The position numbers and the translations under genes are program-made. Shown here one piece after another: positions 45,333 to 56,299 of a stretch of DNA of 64,000 nucleotides. Every line of letters begins with the position of its first letter. The stretch's first letter is position 1. This stretch comes from Phytophthora quininea (taxonomy: Eukaryota > Oomycota > Peronosporomycetes > Peronosporales > Peronosporaceae). The stretch is taken from contig JAAVTG010000670.1 of NCBI GenBank assembly GCA_011947345.1, positions 711,588-775,587 of the forward strand, written 5' to 3'. The notes under the pieces were generated by a model, which was not told where the DNA came from, did no database searches, and saw only the letters and a program-made list of their open reading frames with translations.

Positions 45333-46958
45333 TTAACCGGCGGTCGATCCCTTCCGGTCGCGGAACTCCACCTGGGTGGGTCGCTTGATGGCCATCCCGC
45401 TGGGCGACACACGCGGGCTGTGGGCAACGCTAGTAGTCGACGTAGAATTCTTCCTCAGTGGCGCCACCTTGCTGCTCGTGCGAACGCCAGATGTCGTCGA
45501 TGCGGTGGGACGAGCGGAGCTGCAGGCTGCTGTATTCGCATATCGGTTGGAGGCCTTGGCGGTTTGCACCGGGGATGCCGGCGACGCACGACGCAAAGTT
45601 GACGCCTTCTTCTCCTCAGTCTTGGCGCCCTTGGGAATCGACGGCGTACGTTGGCTGCGGGGACCAGCGCGGTCCACTGACTCACGACACGCTACCGTGG
45701 CACGCGTGCCCAGCGTTTTCTCCGGCACCTTGGCTCGGTCGCCATTGCGCTGCAGACGCACAACTGTCTTGATCGGCTTCACCTTGGCAGCCATGTCGAC
45801 ACCAGCGTCTCCACCGTCGATCTGCGAGCGCAAGTGGGCGACCTCGCGCTCAGCGCTCAACAACTGCGCCACCTTCTGATCAAGCTTCTGCTGCAGCTCC
45901 GTGAACACGGCAGCGTTCTTGGCGTCGAGAGAGCGAGCAGCGACGCTGCGCTCTAATAACTGGGATTCCAGCGCCGTGAGCTTCACTTCCAATGCACGCT
46001 TCTCCTTGACCACTTCTTCAAGTCTATCGTTGACAGTCTCAAGCTGGTTGCTGCGGAAGCGAAGCTGCGCCACTTCATGCCTCGACAGCTTCAGCTGCTT
46101 CTGCACCTTGGCCAGCTCTTCCTTGCGTTGTGTGGCATCACTTGCCGCCGAGGTTGTTGTGGCTGGAGCTGCGCTGGTCGACATACTTGCCAACTGGCCT
46201 TCAAGCTGCGCCGTCGCGTCTCGCATGATTTGGAGTGTGCGCCACGCTCCTGTAAGCCCGTTCTCGAGCTCTTTCTTCGCGCCGTCGCCCGCGTGCGCGC
46301 GAGCATCAGCGGCTTCCAGCTGCTTCTTCGTGGCAGCCAAAGCGGCCGCAGTCGACTTGAGTTCTTGATCGCGGGACTGGAGCAGTCTCTCGAGCTCAGC
46401 AATGCGCTCAGCAGCGGCCGCGTCGCTGGAGCCGTCGCTCTTGTGTGTCTGTAGGTCTGCATTCTCTTTCTGCGTTGCCTCGAGCTGCCCTCGCAGACGG
46501 TCGATCTCCGTTTTGGCTGTGGCGAGCTCGGCGCTGTACATCGCAGCACCTCTGATCCAGGCATTTCTGGCCGACGATCTGCCCAACGCTGCTGAGGACT
46601 CCGATACAGCCAGCAGCTCAAGTGAAGAAGAGCTGGAGGAGCCCGAAGCAGAATCTGCTGCACTCGTCCGTCGTCTTCGTGAGCAGCACCAGCACCAGCT
46701 CCAACTCCAGTGCTGCCGAGCGGCCAGCTTCCTGATGCCTTCGATACACGTGCTCTTTGAGACTGTTTGATGCCTGAGCTTGCACGTAATGAGGTGCTGC
46801 TCAAGCAAACCAATTGATCCTGTAACTCTCAAGTACCACCCATGCCACGAAATCTGCGTCACCACACACGCGATGAGGTGTATGGCAATGCAGGACTTAA
46901 CGGACTTGGCTCGGCACTTGAACAGCGAGATGGGCTCTGTTCCACAGCTTCCACACAC
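45333..46958 (-). CDS. Coiled-coil protein B, right-arm copy (intact)
   Basis: Same protein as the left-arm gene, here with an intact 3' end: the frame reads VSPSGMAIKRPTQVEF and stops after STAG at 45333. 541 codons from 46958, or about 402 from the MYSAELATAK start. Long coiled coil followed by a basic Ser/Thr/Pro-rich tail. Best reference for this gene in the window. Function unknown. Confidence 0.7.
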   Translation of the reverse strand: MCGSCGTEPISLFKCRAKSVKSCIAIHLIACVVTQISWHGWYLRVTGSIGLLEQHLITCKLRHQTVSKSTCIEGIRKLAARQHWSWSWCWCCSRRRRTSAADSASGSSSSSSLELLAVSESSAALGRSSARNAWIRGAAMYSAELATAKTEIDRLRGQLEATQKENADLQTHKSDGSSDAAAAERIAELERLLQSRDQELKSTAAALAATKKQLEAADARAHAGDGAKKELENGLTGAWRTLQIMRDATAQLEGQLASMSTSAAPATTTSAASDATQRKEELAKVQKQLKLSRHEVAQLRFRSNQLETVNDRLEEVVKEKRALEVKLTALESQLLERSVAARSLDAKNAAVFTELQQKLDQKVAQLLSAEREVAHLRSQIDGGDAGVDMAAKVKPIKTVVRLQRNGDRAKVPEKTLGTRATVACRESVDRAGPRSQRTPSIPKGAKTEEKKASTLRRASPASPVQTAKASNRYANTAACSSARPTASTTSGVRTSSKVAPLRKNSTSTTSVAHSPRVSPSGMAIKRPTQVEFRDRKGSTAG

Positions 46959-47067
46959 TTGGCTGCTCTCTTCATGGTTCTGTTCTTCATCACTCGGTAT
47001 CCCTCAGATGTCCCGCTGTACGCGCTGCTCGGCTCTCTCCACAACACGAAGCAGCTCGTCGTCCGGA

Positions 47068-48181
47068 CTACATAACTCGCACACTTTTCCACCCAGCGAC
47101 GTCCGATACGGCACTTGCAAGACTTCCGGGAGGACAGCTAGTTTTGGAGGCGCCACCTCGAGAAGACAAGTATCTCTGTTGAGAGGATCGCCCCCACCTT
47201 GAAACTCTCAGGCTGGCCTGCCAGCTGAGCTCGGCGACCCCAGCATCCGAGGTCTGCGACGGAGTGTCGAGATCCGAGAGCCGCAACGGAGTGTCGAGAT
47301 CTGAGAGTCGCAACGGAGCGTCCAGCGAGATATCCGTGCAACTGCCGCTGTTGCTCATATCACACAGAAAGGTATCTGCGAAGCTGTCACTGTTGCTCAT
47401 ATCGTTCTGCCAAGAAGCAGTGAAGCTGCCGCCGTCGCCATTGCTCCGGTCGAATAACTGGCCTTCCAGCGCCACGAGCTTTTCCTCCAGCATGGTCTTC
47501 TCCCTGCGAACTTCTTCCAGTAACTTATTGGCTTTCACCAGCGAGCGATTGTGAAGGGAAAGCTGAGTCTTCATCTGCTCAGCCGATTCGATAGTGTAGA
47601 CGAGACGAGCTTCGACGAGCTTGTTACGAAGCTGTGCCGTAGCTCTCTCACTCGACAGCGCACGAGCGTTCGCCGCATCAAGTTGCCTGACAGCAGTCGC
47701 TTCATCATGAGCCTTCTGGTTCTGTAGCTCCTCCACCATCGAACGGAGTCGCTTGTTCTCTTCTGTGGCTGTCTCCAGCTTCTCGCCGAGCTGCTCCACG
47801 CGATCCTTCAGCACCAACTTGGCCTTGGACGCGCCGGAGAAGAGTTTGCACATAAAACTCAGCGTCGGTTCTGCCTTCTTCGAGGCAGCGCTCTCATTCT
47901 GCGCAGCCTTGAGCTGCGCCCTCAAACGCTCGATCTCTTTCTTGGCTGCGTTGAGTTCGGACGCGAGCGCTGTCGAGCGGCCATCTTCCAGGGCACTCGC
48001 GAGTGTGGACTGTTCATGCAGCTGCAGCTCCCTCCTGCGTTATTATGAACGAGCGTCAGTAAACAAAGTAATCCTAAAAATCCGAAGATAATCAGTAGGA
48101 TTAGGTCAAATGGATCAAGATCGCTTACCACTCTCGTCTGCTGGTCTTCATCTTCTGTCCCTCCTCGTGCAGGATCGACAT
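47068..48181 (-). CDS. Coiled-coil protein A, right-arm copy
   Basis: Exon 1 is 48129-48181 and exon 2 is 47068-48034, giving the same 339 residues and intron phase as the left-arm gene. Frame intact. Confidence 0.7.
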
Positions 48182-48307
48182 CCTGCCCTCCTACTTGTTG
48201 TCTTTGCGTTGGTACTCTTCTCGGCTCGACAGGCGCGAAAAGAAGAATGAGCGCGAAGTTTGGGCGCGAAACTTGACGAGGTTTTACGTTCAAACAGTGA
48301 GGTTTTA

Positions 48308-49079
48308 TCAGGTTCTGATAACATCAAAATGCGGCAATATGATAGGATAGTACTGCTGACCGACATCTTGGTGAGAGCTGCTTGGCCGAGTGCAATGTGA
48401 GGAAGCCCAGCGCTCGGTAGCAGACGTTGAGGGCACCAGCAGCATCGCGTCCGCCAGAACGGGTCGATCTGAGACGCTGTACTTGGCCAGCACCTCTTCC
48501 CCAGGCCGCGCAGAACTGCATTGCGCGGACTGGTCGCACGGGATGTCGTCCACTTGCCCCCAGTAAATGCGCATCATGGCGTCGAAGCCAAACTTGATGG
48601 GCGAGATGTAGCTCATCCAGACAAAGTAGACGGGCGTGTCGCTCGAGCTGGCCATGAGACCGCCAAACAGCAGCATTGGCAGCAGGATGGATGATCTCCC
48701 ACGACGGTGGCCAGGTCCGCGCGACGGAAGAAGCACCCGATAGCGAGACCGAGACCCACGGAGGAAGCCCATATCAACGCCATAAAAAACAGGGAGACGT
48801 CACAGCGCCATGGTCATTGCCGATCATAAAGTAGGCCGGCACGAACACCACGACCGACATGAGGATCGGCATGCGCAGGTTGGTGAGGTACCACAACACC
48901 AAAGGAAGGGAGCGTTCTCGTACCGTCGATGCACCATGAAGATTTCAAGAGACACCGCTACCAGTTGGATTTCGACTGCAGTGAAGATCTCGTTCGACAC
49001 GATGTAGGAGAAGGCTCTGGTGAAGTTCTGGATGACGCTCAGGCCCATGCTCAGATGCAGGAAGACGAGCCCCATCATG
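48308..49079 (-). pseudogene. ABCG half-transporter relic, right-arm copy (3' part only)
   Basis: Contains the membrane-domain and C-terminal fragments described for copy 1, but is cut off upstream of the GLVFLHLSMGLSVIQNF segment exactly where the inverted arm ends. CCC instead of CCCC at 48431-48433 shifts the C-terminal frame. The nucleotide-binding domain is absent. Confidence 0.8.
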
Positions 49080-50985
49080 CAGTGATCGGAAAAAGTTATT
49101 AAAATACAATAAATTGAATATTATATTGACGGAATAACGGATTATTGGAAAGTAGAAAAGACCGTACAATTTACAATTGGCCCCGTAATAAGTATATTTA
49201 CTTTTTACCCTTCACGTAAAAAGGATGGCTGGTGTCCTGTGGACAACTACAGACGGCTGGCTGTGGTGCGTCGATCATTTTGTTCTATAGCTCTCGTCTG
49301 TGGTTGTTCATTTTGACTTTCGATCGCTACACTTCAAGCAAATGACAACGTCGCGCGTCATCTGCGAGTATTTCTACACGGACTGCGGTGGGGGAATGTT
49401 CTCCTGCAAGGAATGTGGTAAATCCCGGAAGCAAGCGCCAGGAACCGGCTACAGCAACCTCGTCAGCCATCTCGCCACCAAGCACCCGGGATACCTGCAA
49501 AACTTCGAGGCCAGCCAGCTAAACGGTGGCGCCACTTTGGAGGCCCACGGCTTCGTGGACCAGAGGACGATGGAGATATACAAGTGGATGGAATGGGTCA
49601 TCGTGAGGAACCACTCTCTCAGCGAAGTCGACGACCCCTCACCCGCTTTCTCGCAAGTGTTGAGCCCGTTTCTTCGAAAACGCTGCAGCGCTACATGCGC
49701 CATGTTGCTGAGCGTGTTGGCACCAAGATCTCAGCAGCCATGGGAGATTCATTTGGGCTCACGTTCGACGGCTGGTCGTGCGGAACGATCCACTTCGTTG
49801 CCATCTACGCTGTGTTTGTTCGGGAGGGCCATCTGAGGCAGCCGTTGCTCTCAATCTCTCATGCAGAGCATGGGCAGAGTGCTGATGCCCACATTGCCAT
49901 GATCGACGCTGTGCTATCCGTCTACCACAAGACTACGGAGATGGTTCTCTTCATCGTGAGCGACAATTGCCCAACGAACCAGGCCATAGCGACCCGGCTG
50001 GGCGTTCCACTGGTTGGATGCGCCAGCCATCGGTTTAACCTCGCTGTCGGTCGCTACCTCAAGGACTTCCAAGACCTGATTGATCAAGTTCAAGCTCTCT
50101 GTATCCAGCTACGCCTTCCGAACAACAGTGCTAAGCTGGCACGCTTCACGGATCTCAAGCCGTTGAAGGCTAACGTTACGAGGTGGTCCTCGACTTTCAA
50201 CATGTTGTCGCGGTACGTCAAGATACGTGATGCGATCAAGATGGTTGCTGCTGTTGAAGACTTGTTACCGCGTCCGAGCACCCACCGCCACATTGTCCAG
50301 CTTGTCGAGAAGCTTGCTGATTTGGACAGCGTCTGTGTGCATCTGCAATCGGAGCGGCGAAATCTCGCTGACGTTCGTCTTCTATTCGACGCTGTCATTG
50401 CAAAGTATCCGTCAACAGCTGACGACCTCAAGCCGACAGCCAAGATCATCCACTCTCCTGAATTCGAGAGTGCGATAGTAAAGTTGCTGTCAAACCGGTC
50501 GCTAAGTTCGCAGGAAGAAGACGCTGTTGCTGGATTCGCTGTCCTCTCAATGGCTCGTGAGAAGAAAAACGACAAAGAGGATTTCGCTACGGCTACTCTC
50601 CGTCAGGCGAAGCGCCCTCATCACTCTTCGATCTCCAAGTATCAAGACATACTGTGTATGATTCCACCAACAAGCAATCGTTGCGAGCGCTTGTTTTCAC
50701 AGTGCAAGTTAGTCCTGACACCGCTTCGCTCACGCTTACTGCCGGCGAACTTCGAGACCATTGTCTTCCTACGCTGCAACCGAGAGCTGTGGGACTTCAC
50801 TACGCTCCTTGGCGGTGAAAGCGCCCCAGTTGAGCCTGTAAATGCTGTCTAGTGCTAGCCAAAGCGATTTTGGCTGAGAGCCTCCCGCCTCCAATAAAAA
50901 TAAAAACCGGTTTCAACTCCTGATTCATTATAACAGGTCATATTAAAACACCGATAAAAATCCCTGCTCCATGTCCACTGATGAC
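49080..50985 (+). mobile_element. hAT-family DNA transposon
   Basis: A transposase gene flanked by AT-rich, non-coding ends. The left end, reading CAGTGATCGG from 49079-49080, and the complement of the right end near 50980, reading CAGGGAT and later ATCGG, are similar and may be short terminal inverted repeats. No 8-bp target duplication could be confirmed, so the limits are approximate. The left end coincides with the outer limit of the inverted repeat. Confidence 0.65.
49342..50852 (+). CDS. hAT transposase with BED-type zinc finger, one frame break
   Basis: The N terminus has a BED-like finger (FSCKECGK ... [13 protein letters not shown]). The catalytic region includes [10 protein letters not shown] and [12 protein letters not shown], with [10 protein letters not shown] and [14 protein letters not shown] in the insertion/helical part. 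The C terminus has the hAT dimerisation motif ([26 protein letters not shown]). One C is missing at 49635-49638 between SEVDD and [11 protein letters not shown]; with it the protein is about 503 residues and otherwise uninterrupted, so this may be a recently active element. Confidence 0.9.
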
Positions 50986-51063
50986 TGTCAATTTTGCCGT
51001 CGCCGGCCTGTTTGATTGGCGAAAATAAACCCTGCCAGGAACCTGACAGCCACCAGCTTTTTG

Positions 51064-51136
51064 ATGGAGTCGGGACTCGAACCCGCGCACAACAGCTTGG
51101 ATGGGTCAAGTCTAAACTGCTGCACCGTTCGAACCC
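51064..51136 (-). repeat. tRNA-like sequence, possibly a SINE head
   Basis: On the minus strand a B-box GGTTCGAGTCC lies in a T-arm-like GGGTTCGAGTCCC followed by GACTCCA, and an A-box-like GGTGCAGCAGTTTAGA lies about 45 bp upstream. The 5' acceptor strand does not pair with the 3' one, so this is not a functional tRNA. A tRNA-derived SINE, a class reported in Phytophthora, fits better. Confidence 0.5.
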
Positions 51137-51407
51137 ACACAATACTGACTAATTATTGCAATTTTTATTATTGCTACGCCGCATTCGTCAATGACGAATT
51201 ACGTTTTTCTAGAGAACCAATGCAGTTTTTATTTAATTGTCCGAACACTGCCATCATGGTATACGCCCAGGGACCCCAAAATGCAATACAATCGTATGTT
51301 TTCTTCAACGAGAAAATACGGAATTATTGACGCATGCCATGGCGTACAAATAAATAACTGCAGAACGCGTGAACGAGCAGTAAATTACTGCGACCGTGTT
51401 AGTTGTG

Positions 51408-52160
51408 TTACACGCAGCTGTCAACGGTGGCTACATTCCAGTAGCCCGAGTTGATTTTCAAGAAAAGGATCATCTCCAGGATCGTGAGCGACAATAAATG
51501 GCGCTCTAGACGGAGAACAGTACGCGCAACGCTGAACAGCCTTTCGACAGTGTTGGAAGTCGGGGGTATGCAGCGGAGCAATTTGTACGTTGGGAGCTCG
51601 CTGGAAATACGCCGACGCTTGAGAATATGCTCTGCGAAGCCCTCTTCATCTAATGACGACTCTGCTGACTCGGTGGAGGGCACGCCTCGATGGAGAAGGG
51701 GTTCTAGCGCTGCTAGCTCATCGGTGTCCAGCAGCTCCTGCTTACCTGCCAGAACCTTAACCACAGCCGTCTCAAACTCGGGTGAGTGGACAATCGCGGC
51801 ATCTGGTGCTACAACATGACAAATACATACATTTCCGTTAGATACTTTTGTGTTTGAGCATTGCAAGCGGAACGTACCAAGATGGTTGGCCATTGATGGC
51901 CGAGCTTCCAGGAGGCCGTCAAAGGTCACGTGCGTCTAGCAGAGTGAGACCTTCAGACTGCAGCATCTTGGACACTAATTCGACGCAACGAAGCTCGGAC
52001 ATCATGCCCTCTAGCTTGCGGTGCATCACTCGCGAAGGTAGCAAGTCTGCGAGTTCTTCATCATCCGCCGACAGAAACTCCCTCAGGCGAAAATAACGCT
52101 TCAACATCGCGAAAGTGGAGGCCCATCGCGTGTCCTGACGCAGTACGGGCGTTTTGGCTC
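51408..52160 (-). pseudogene. Second hAT transposase, C-terminal fragment
   Basis: Reads TRWASTFAMLKRYFRLREFL, then across a 69-nt intron (51809-51877, GTACGT...TTGTAG) to APDAAIVHSPEFETAVVKVL and the dimerisation motif LPTYKLLRCIPPTSNTVERLFSVAR, ending at 51408. The motif order matches the intact element at 49.3-50.9 kb ([26 protein letters not shown]) but the sequence is clearly a different subfamily. The N-terminal two thirds are missing beyond about 52160. Confidence 0.8.
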
Positions 52161-52516
52161 TGTACCAAAAATAGCCATAACGAATTTAGGTATCATTTCA
52201 CAAACTAGTATGGCAGCATCCTCATTGGCTGGTCGCCCACGGTTGCTAGGGGGGCGACTTGAAATATGCAAAATCGCAGTTTCCAACGACGCCCCCAAAA
52301 GCATGTTTTGCAAGCGTGATGAGCTTCAAGGTATGCATTCCCCAAAGGCTCCTGAACTCGCTCCCTTTTCTTGGCAGCAATCTCGACGCACTACTCCGGC
52401 CTGTACGATGTACGTTGTCGCTTGGCCAGTGCAAGGCGTTTGCTCACCGCTAACCATGTTGGTGGCAACTTAAACGTGTATACGCGTGCTGGAATCAGGT
52501 CGGTCGGGCGCTCCCA

Positions 52517-53226
52517 ATGAAGCGAGAGCGCCAGAGAAGGCACCGACGTCACCAGCGCCAGCTGAAGGAGCTGCAGTGTCAATATCCGGGAAGATGCGGG
52601 AACGAAAGAGCGATCAAGCCCAACGGCGAGCACCACTGGCTTTGTGAATTTCACCGTGAGCGCCAAAACGCAATGCGGCGAGCTCGCTGTAAGCGTGTGA
52701 ACGCTATGCGCACTTCCAAGGCTTCTCCAGCGCCACCTGCGGCAGCTGTTAAATTGCGCGACAGAAGACACGGAACAAAACTTCAAGGTGCTATTGCATC
52801 AGCACTCGGGTCAGGTGAGTTGTATTTTGCTGCTGGGGCAAAGTGTTATTCAGCGCTAACCAATCCACAATAACCTGTACGGGCACAGGGGTTGAGAACC
52901 AGGCTGACGAAGCGCAAAGCGATGGGGATTCGCGGAATGTCTCATTGTCAATGCCTGCTAGTCAGGCTTCTCAGACCATTTACGTGGTCATTCAGACCAT
53001 ACCGGCACCCGATGCGCAACAACGCGATGTTAACAGCACGCCTCAGCCTCGTGCCATTTCCTCAGCGCTGGAAGCAATAACCAGAGCTCTTGCCTCTCAA
53101 TTACAGCCTGTTTCAGGAGAATCGTTCGACACGTCAGTACCCGTTGTGTCCCGCAGTGAAACCCAGATGGCACGTACGCGTATTAGCGTAGTAGCTCACG
53201 AGCCGTCGCAGGCAAAAATAAATTGA
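52517..53226 (+). CDS. Small basic protein with a Cys/His motif, unrecognised family
   Basis: Exon 1 (52517-52814) and exon 2 (52889-53226) join across a 74-nt intron (GTGAGT...CACAG), giving 211 residues. The N-terminal half is very basic and carries CQYPGRCGNERA, then LCEFHRERQNAMRRARCKR: a C-x5-C ... C-x2-H arrangement followed by an Arg-rich helix, which looks like a compact zinc-binding nucleic-acid motif. I believe similar units recur in oomycete proteins, but cannot name the family. The second half is Ser/Thr/Gln-rich and probably disordered, with a helix AISSALEAITRALASQLQ. Confidence 0.65.
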
Positions 53227-54065
53227 CGTAGGTAAGAAGACAAAACAAAACTAGGAGTTCGTGTCAATTTCTTTTTCACGTATTAATGGCTGTGGTTCGA
53301 ATATCATCTCTACGATGCAACCCACTGCGGCGGTGGATCAGTTCGTCTGGCGATAACAGCAAGGTTGTCTTTTGCGGACTGCTGATACTGGAGCTGACAG
53401 CAACCCAGACAGATGCGTCACATACCCGCCTTGCTGTCTCTGGTGTTCATTCGCCGCTGCCAGTGTGCCCGCCGAGGATTTCCCCAACATGAATACGGGC
53501 GTGCTGGTCATAGTACCGTTTGGAGTCTTTACACATTCAACCCAATGGCGATCGCTTTCATCGTGCCCGTCAACATCTTCACGTTGTCGCCAATACACGC
53601 ACAGCGGGCGGTCGTCGCCTCCAATTCGAACACAGAGGTGGTGTACGGACAGTGAGTGGAAAATGACGCAGTTTTGAGCAGAGTACAGTGGTTGGATCGA
53701 TAGATGAAGCATGCCTGTATACAATAGCATCCGTAGATGGCGCTACAGGAAAGTGGCCCGTATCGAGTGAAACTCACCATTTTCATCTTTGGTGTTGAAA
53801 ATACGGACCTACCCTCTCGGGAGAATAGACCCCGTCCACGGTCTATTGGGGCTGTGACTGTCCTAATAGTTGTCCGGACACAAAACACTGTTGCCTTTTC
53901 GAGCGTAAGCTGCTCGTGTTGGCTGTTATAAATGGTATCATCACCGAGACGAGAGCGCCTCGTTATGCTGTATTGCGACCTCCTGCATCGCTCGCACGAC
54001 TGGAAGAGCTGCATCAGTCGTTTTTGCAACAACTTCCATGACACGAGCGGATTAGCGTTCAAATT
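53227..54065. other. No gene supported; low-coordinate flank of Helitron
   Basis: Short frames on both strands without domains. A 24-bp near-palindrome (AATAGACC ... GGTCTATT) lies near 53824-53847. The Helitron 3' end should lie somewhere here but no clear CTRR end with hairpin was identified. Confidence 0.35.
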
Positions 54066-55450
54066 CTACCCTTTTTCCTGTGTAGTTGTCAGCTTATCTA
54101 ATGTCAGTCGATGTGTTACCACAATCGCATTTCGATGTGTAATCCGCGATGACGCTACGTATGCAAATGCCACATTTGGGATCGAATTCGAGTGGAAAAC
54201 GACATACTTGCAAGTTAGACCCTGTACTTTGTGCACGGTCATCGCATACGCCAACCGCAATGGAATTCCTCTACGCACGACGCGTAAATCGCTCGTGTTT
54301 TTCCCCAGGACACTTCTTTTGGCATGATCGGAACGATATTGGAGACCTCTGCAAGCAGTGACGGACCTAACTATGTGTCTGTAACTTGCACAAGTACTAT
54401 CGGAAGCTCGCAGTCAGACAGAAATATGAAGTCGTACACGATACAATTAGTTCCATTGCAGAGTCCAGCACCTTGAGCCATATTATAAGTTAGTGTTACC
54501 GGCGCTCCAACTGAGAGCGTCAATTTGCTTGCTATGACGCGATCGTGATCTGAATTAGGAGTTCTAGGTTCATTCAGAAGTGCGCTCACTGTCCCTGCGG
54601 GGATGTCTCGTTTTGCCGTCAACCTCTTTTGCTGGACAAAGTGCTGCGATAAAAGATTAACCCGTGGATTTAAAGAAGCATCTATACGCCCTTGTTAGCT
54701 GCGTCAACATCAGCATTTTTGTGAGCTATGTGTTTTGCGCCAGATAGCCACGGTGGATCGTTTTTTCCATCTAGACACCGTGTATTGAACAGCGCGACGT
54801 CATTCGCGGTCGGTACTTTGTTGCGCAGTCTTCGAAGTGCCGCGAACCATTTTGGATCTAGTTTGCCTCGGTTCGGACTTGTTAGCATGCACACATGCTC
54901 GATGCTACTCCACAACTCACGCCCACGACGTTGAGCGTTGTTGCTAATTTTTGACAGAGGTGTAGCTAATGAATAGGGCACAACGGGATCGAGCTGAGTG
55001 GCGTCGCCGGTGAAATAAACATCCCTGCCCCCGAATGGTTCATCACAGTGACTAGGCCAAATCTCTCGCATTCGATTGTCAATCCAGTACAGCATACCAC
55101 ATGAAATAACGCTGAACTCATCAATGATAACAAGATGCACATCCTTGAATCGTCCTTGCATATTTTTCAGCTTTGCTGGTCCTGATTTGGTCGTTGATAA
55201 AGGTTTATAAGGCATAGAGAATGCAGACCGAGAAAATGACTCCAGCTTTAAGGCAGAGCATAGGGTGATTCCCTTGATGTTGAACGCGGCGGTCCCCTGA
55301 TGTGCTAGGAGCAAAACCCGTTTAGACGACCTTCGTGTGGCAGTGTGCTCTCCAAATACGGCATGAAGGTCTTTTACGATGTGGCGGATTAACCAACTTT
55401 TTCCCGATCCTCCTTCACCATTAATTATCATCCGGAGAGGGCTGCAATCT
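54066..55450 (-). pseudogene. Helitron PIF1-like helicase domain, frame-broken
   Basis: Superfamily-1 helicase fragments: Walker A GEGGSGKSWLIRHIV and Walker B LVIIDEFSVIS at 54682-55431; FTGDATQLDPV (motif III-like); then LTYNMAQGAGLCNGTNCIV at 54371-54622 and the C-terminal IPLRLAYAMTVHKVQGLT (motif VI region) with FAYVASSRITH at 54066-54278. Each fragment is in a different frame. Confidence 0.85.
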
Positions 55451-56299
55451 GAACTATCAAGGAGCTTTTAGAACGCTTGCGCGACTGCTGCATAGCTAGA
55501 GAAAAGGGAACCCATTGAGATTCAGCCATAACCTCTATATTTTTCTGTGACGCCATCGTTGTTGTTAACAGGGTATCGATAGCGCCAATTAGTCGCAGTT
55601 TTGGCGCGAGAAATGCTACCCGACTTTCGCAATTCTGTATTTTTCTTTTAGCCAAGGCTTCTGACACAATTTTTGGAAATCTCTCGCCTTAACGACTGTC
55701 TCGGGTGAATAAGCATGCTTGTTAATCCATTCTGTGCGTTGCTGTTGGTTTTCATGGACCACTTCACTGACAACAGGCTCGGTTCGGTGATTATCGCTAC
55801 CTGCACTAACAAAAACGTACTGTGACGCTGGTAGTGTGGATACAACGCTAGATTCTCTTGAATTCTTCAGCAAATCGAGTTTTTGCTGTCTTGCAATGGT
55901 TGCGTTAGGTTCTTCTTTCAGTTCACTATTTAACCGGGACTATTGCTCCGTTAAAAACCGCTCAATGCATTCATCGTCAGTGCGTGGCAGGTCTGTCGAT
56001 TCTCGCCATGGTACGTACAAAAAGATCACCGAAAAACAGAAATCGGGGTTGGTTGGGTCTGGTTTCATCCACGGGGACTTTTGTATTACGAACATTTTAC
56101 TGCGTCTTTTAATGTATCCTTCCCTGTCTAAGCGCTCCCAGACTTCACACTGAGTTTCGTTGCTACTAATCGAGTCCACTAGCTCGAACGCCTCAGCAAA
56201 ATTTGCCAGCGACATATAATCAAAAAGGCAGAAATCGGTCTGTTCATGTATCCCCGTTCGAGACGCTCCAGTCGAACGTCGGTATTCTGTCTGATTCAG
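55451..56299 (-). pseudogene. Helitron linker region between Rep and helicase, frame-broken
   Basis: Minus-strand frames at 55428-55667, 55616-55873 and 55940-56215 (for example FAEAFELVDSISSNETQCEVWERL) belong to the region between the Rep and helicase domains. No separate domain is recognised. Confidence 0.55.

Larger units (their letters stand above)
44703..49079 (-). repeat. Right arm of large inverted repeat
   Basis: Inverted copy of 39330-43942, starting at GGTTTCCAGG and ending at the complement of CATGATGGGG. It has a single copy of the 213-bp unit. The outermost ~170 bp, in the ABCG relic, is more diverged than the rest. Confidence 0.95.

Noticed and set aside
51064..51136. Functional tRNA gene
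   Set aside because: The acceptor strands do not pair, although the T-arm looks right.
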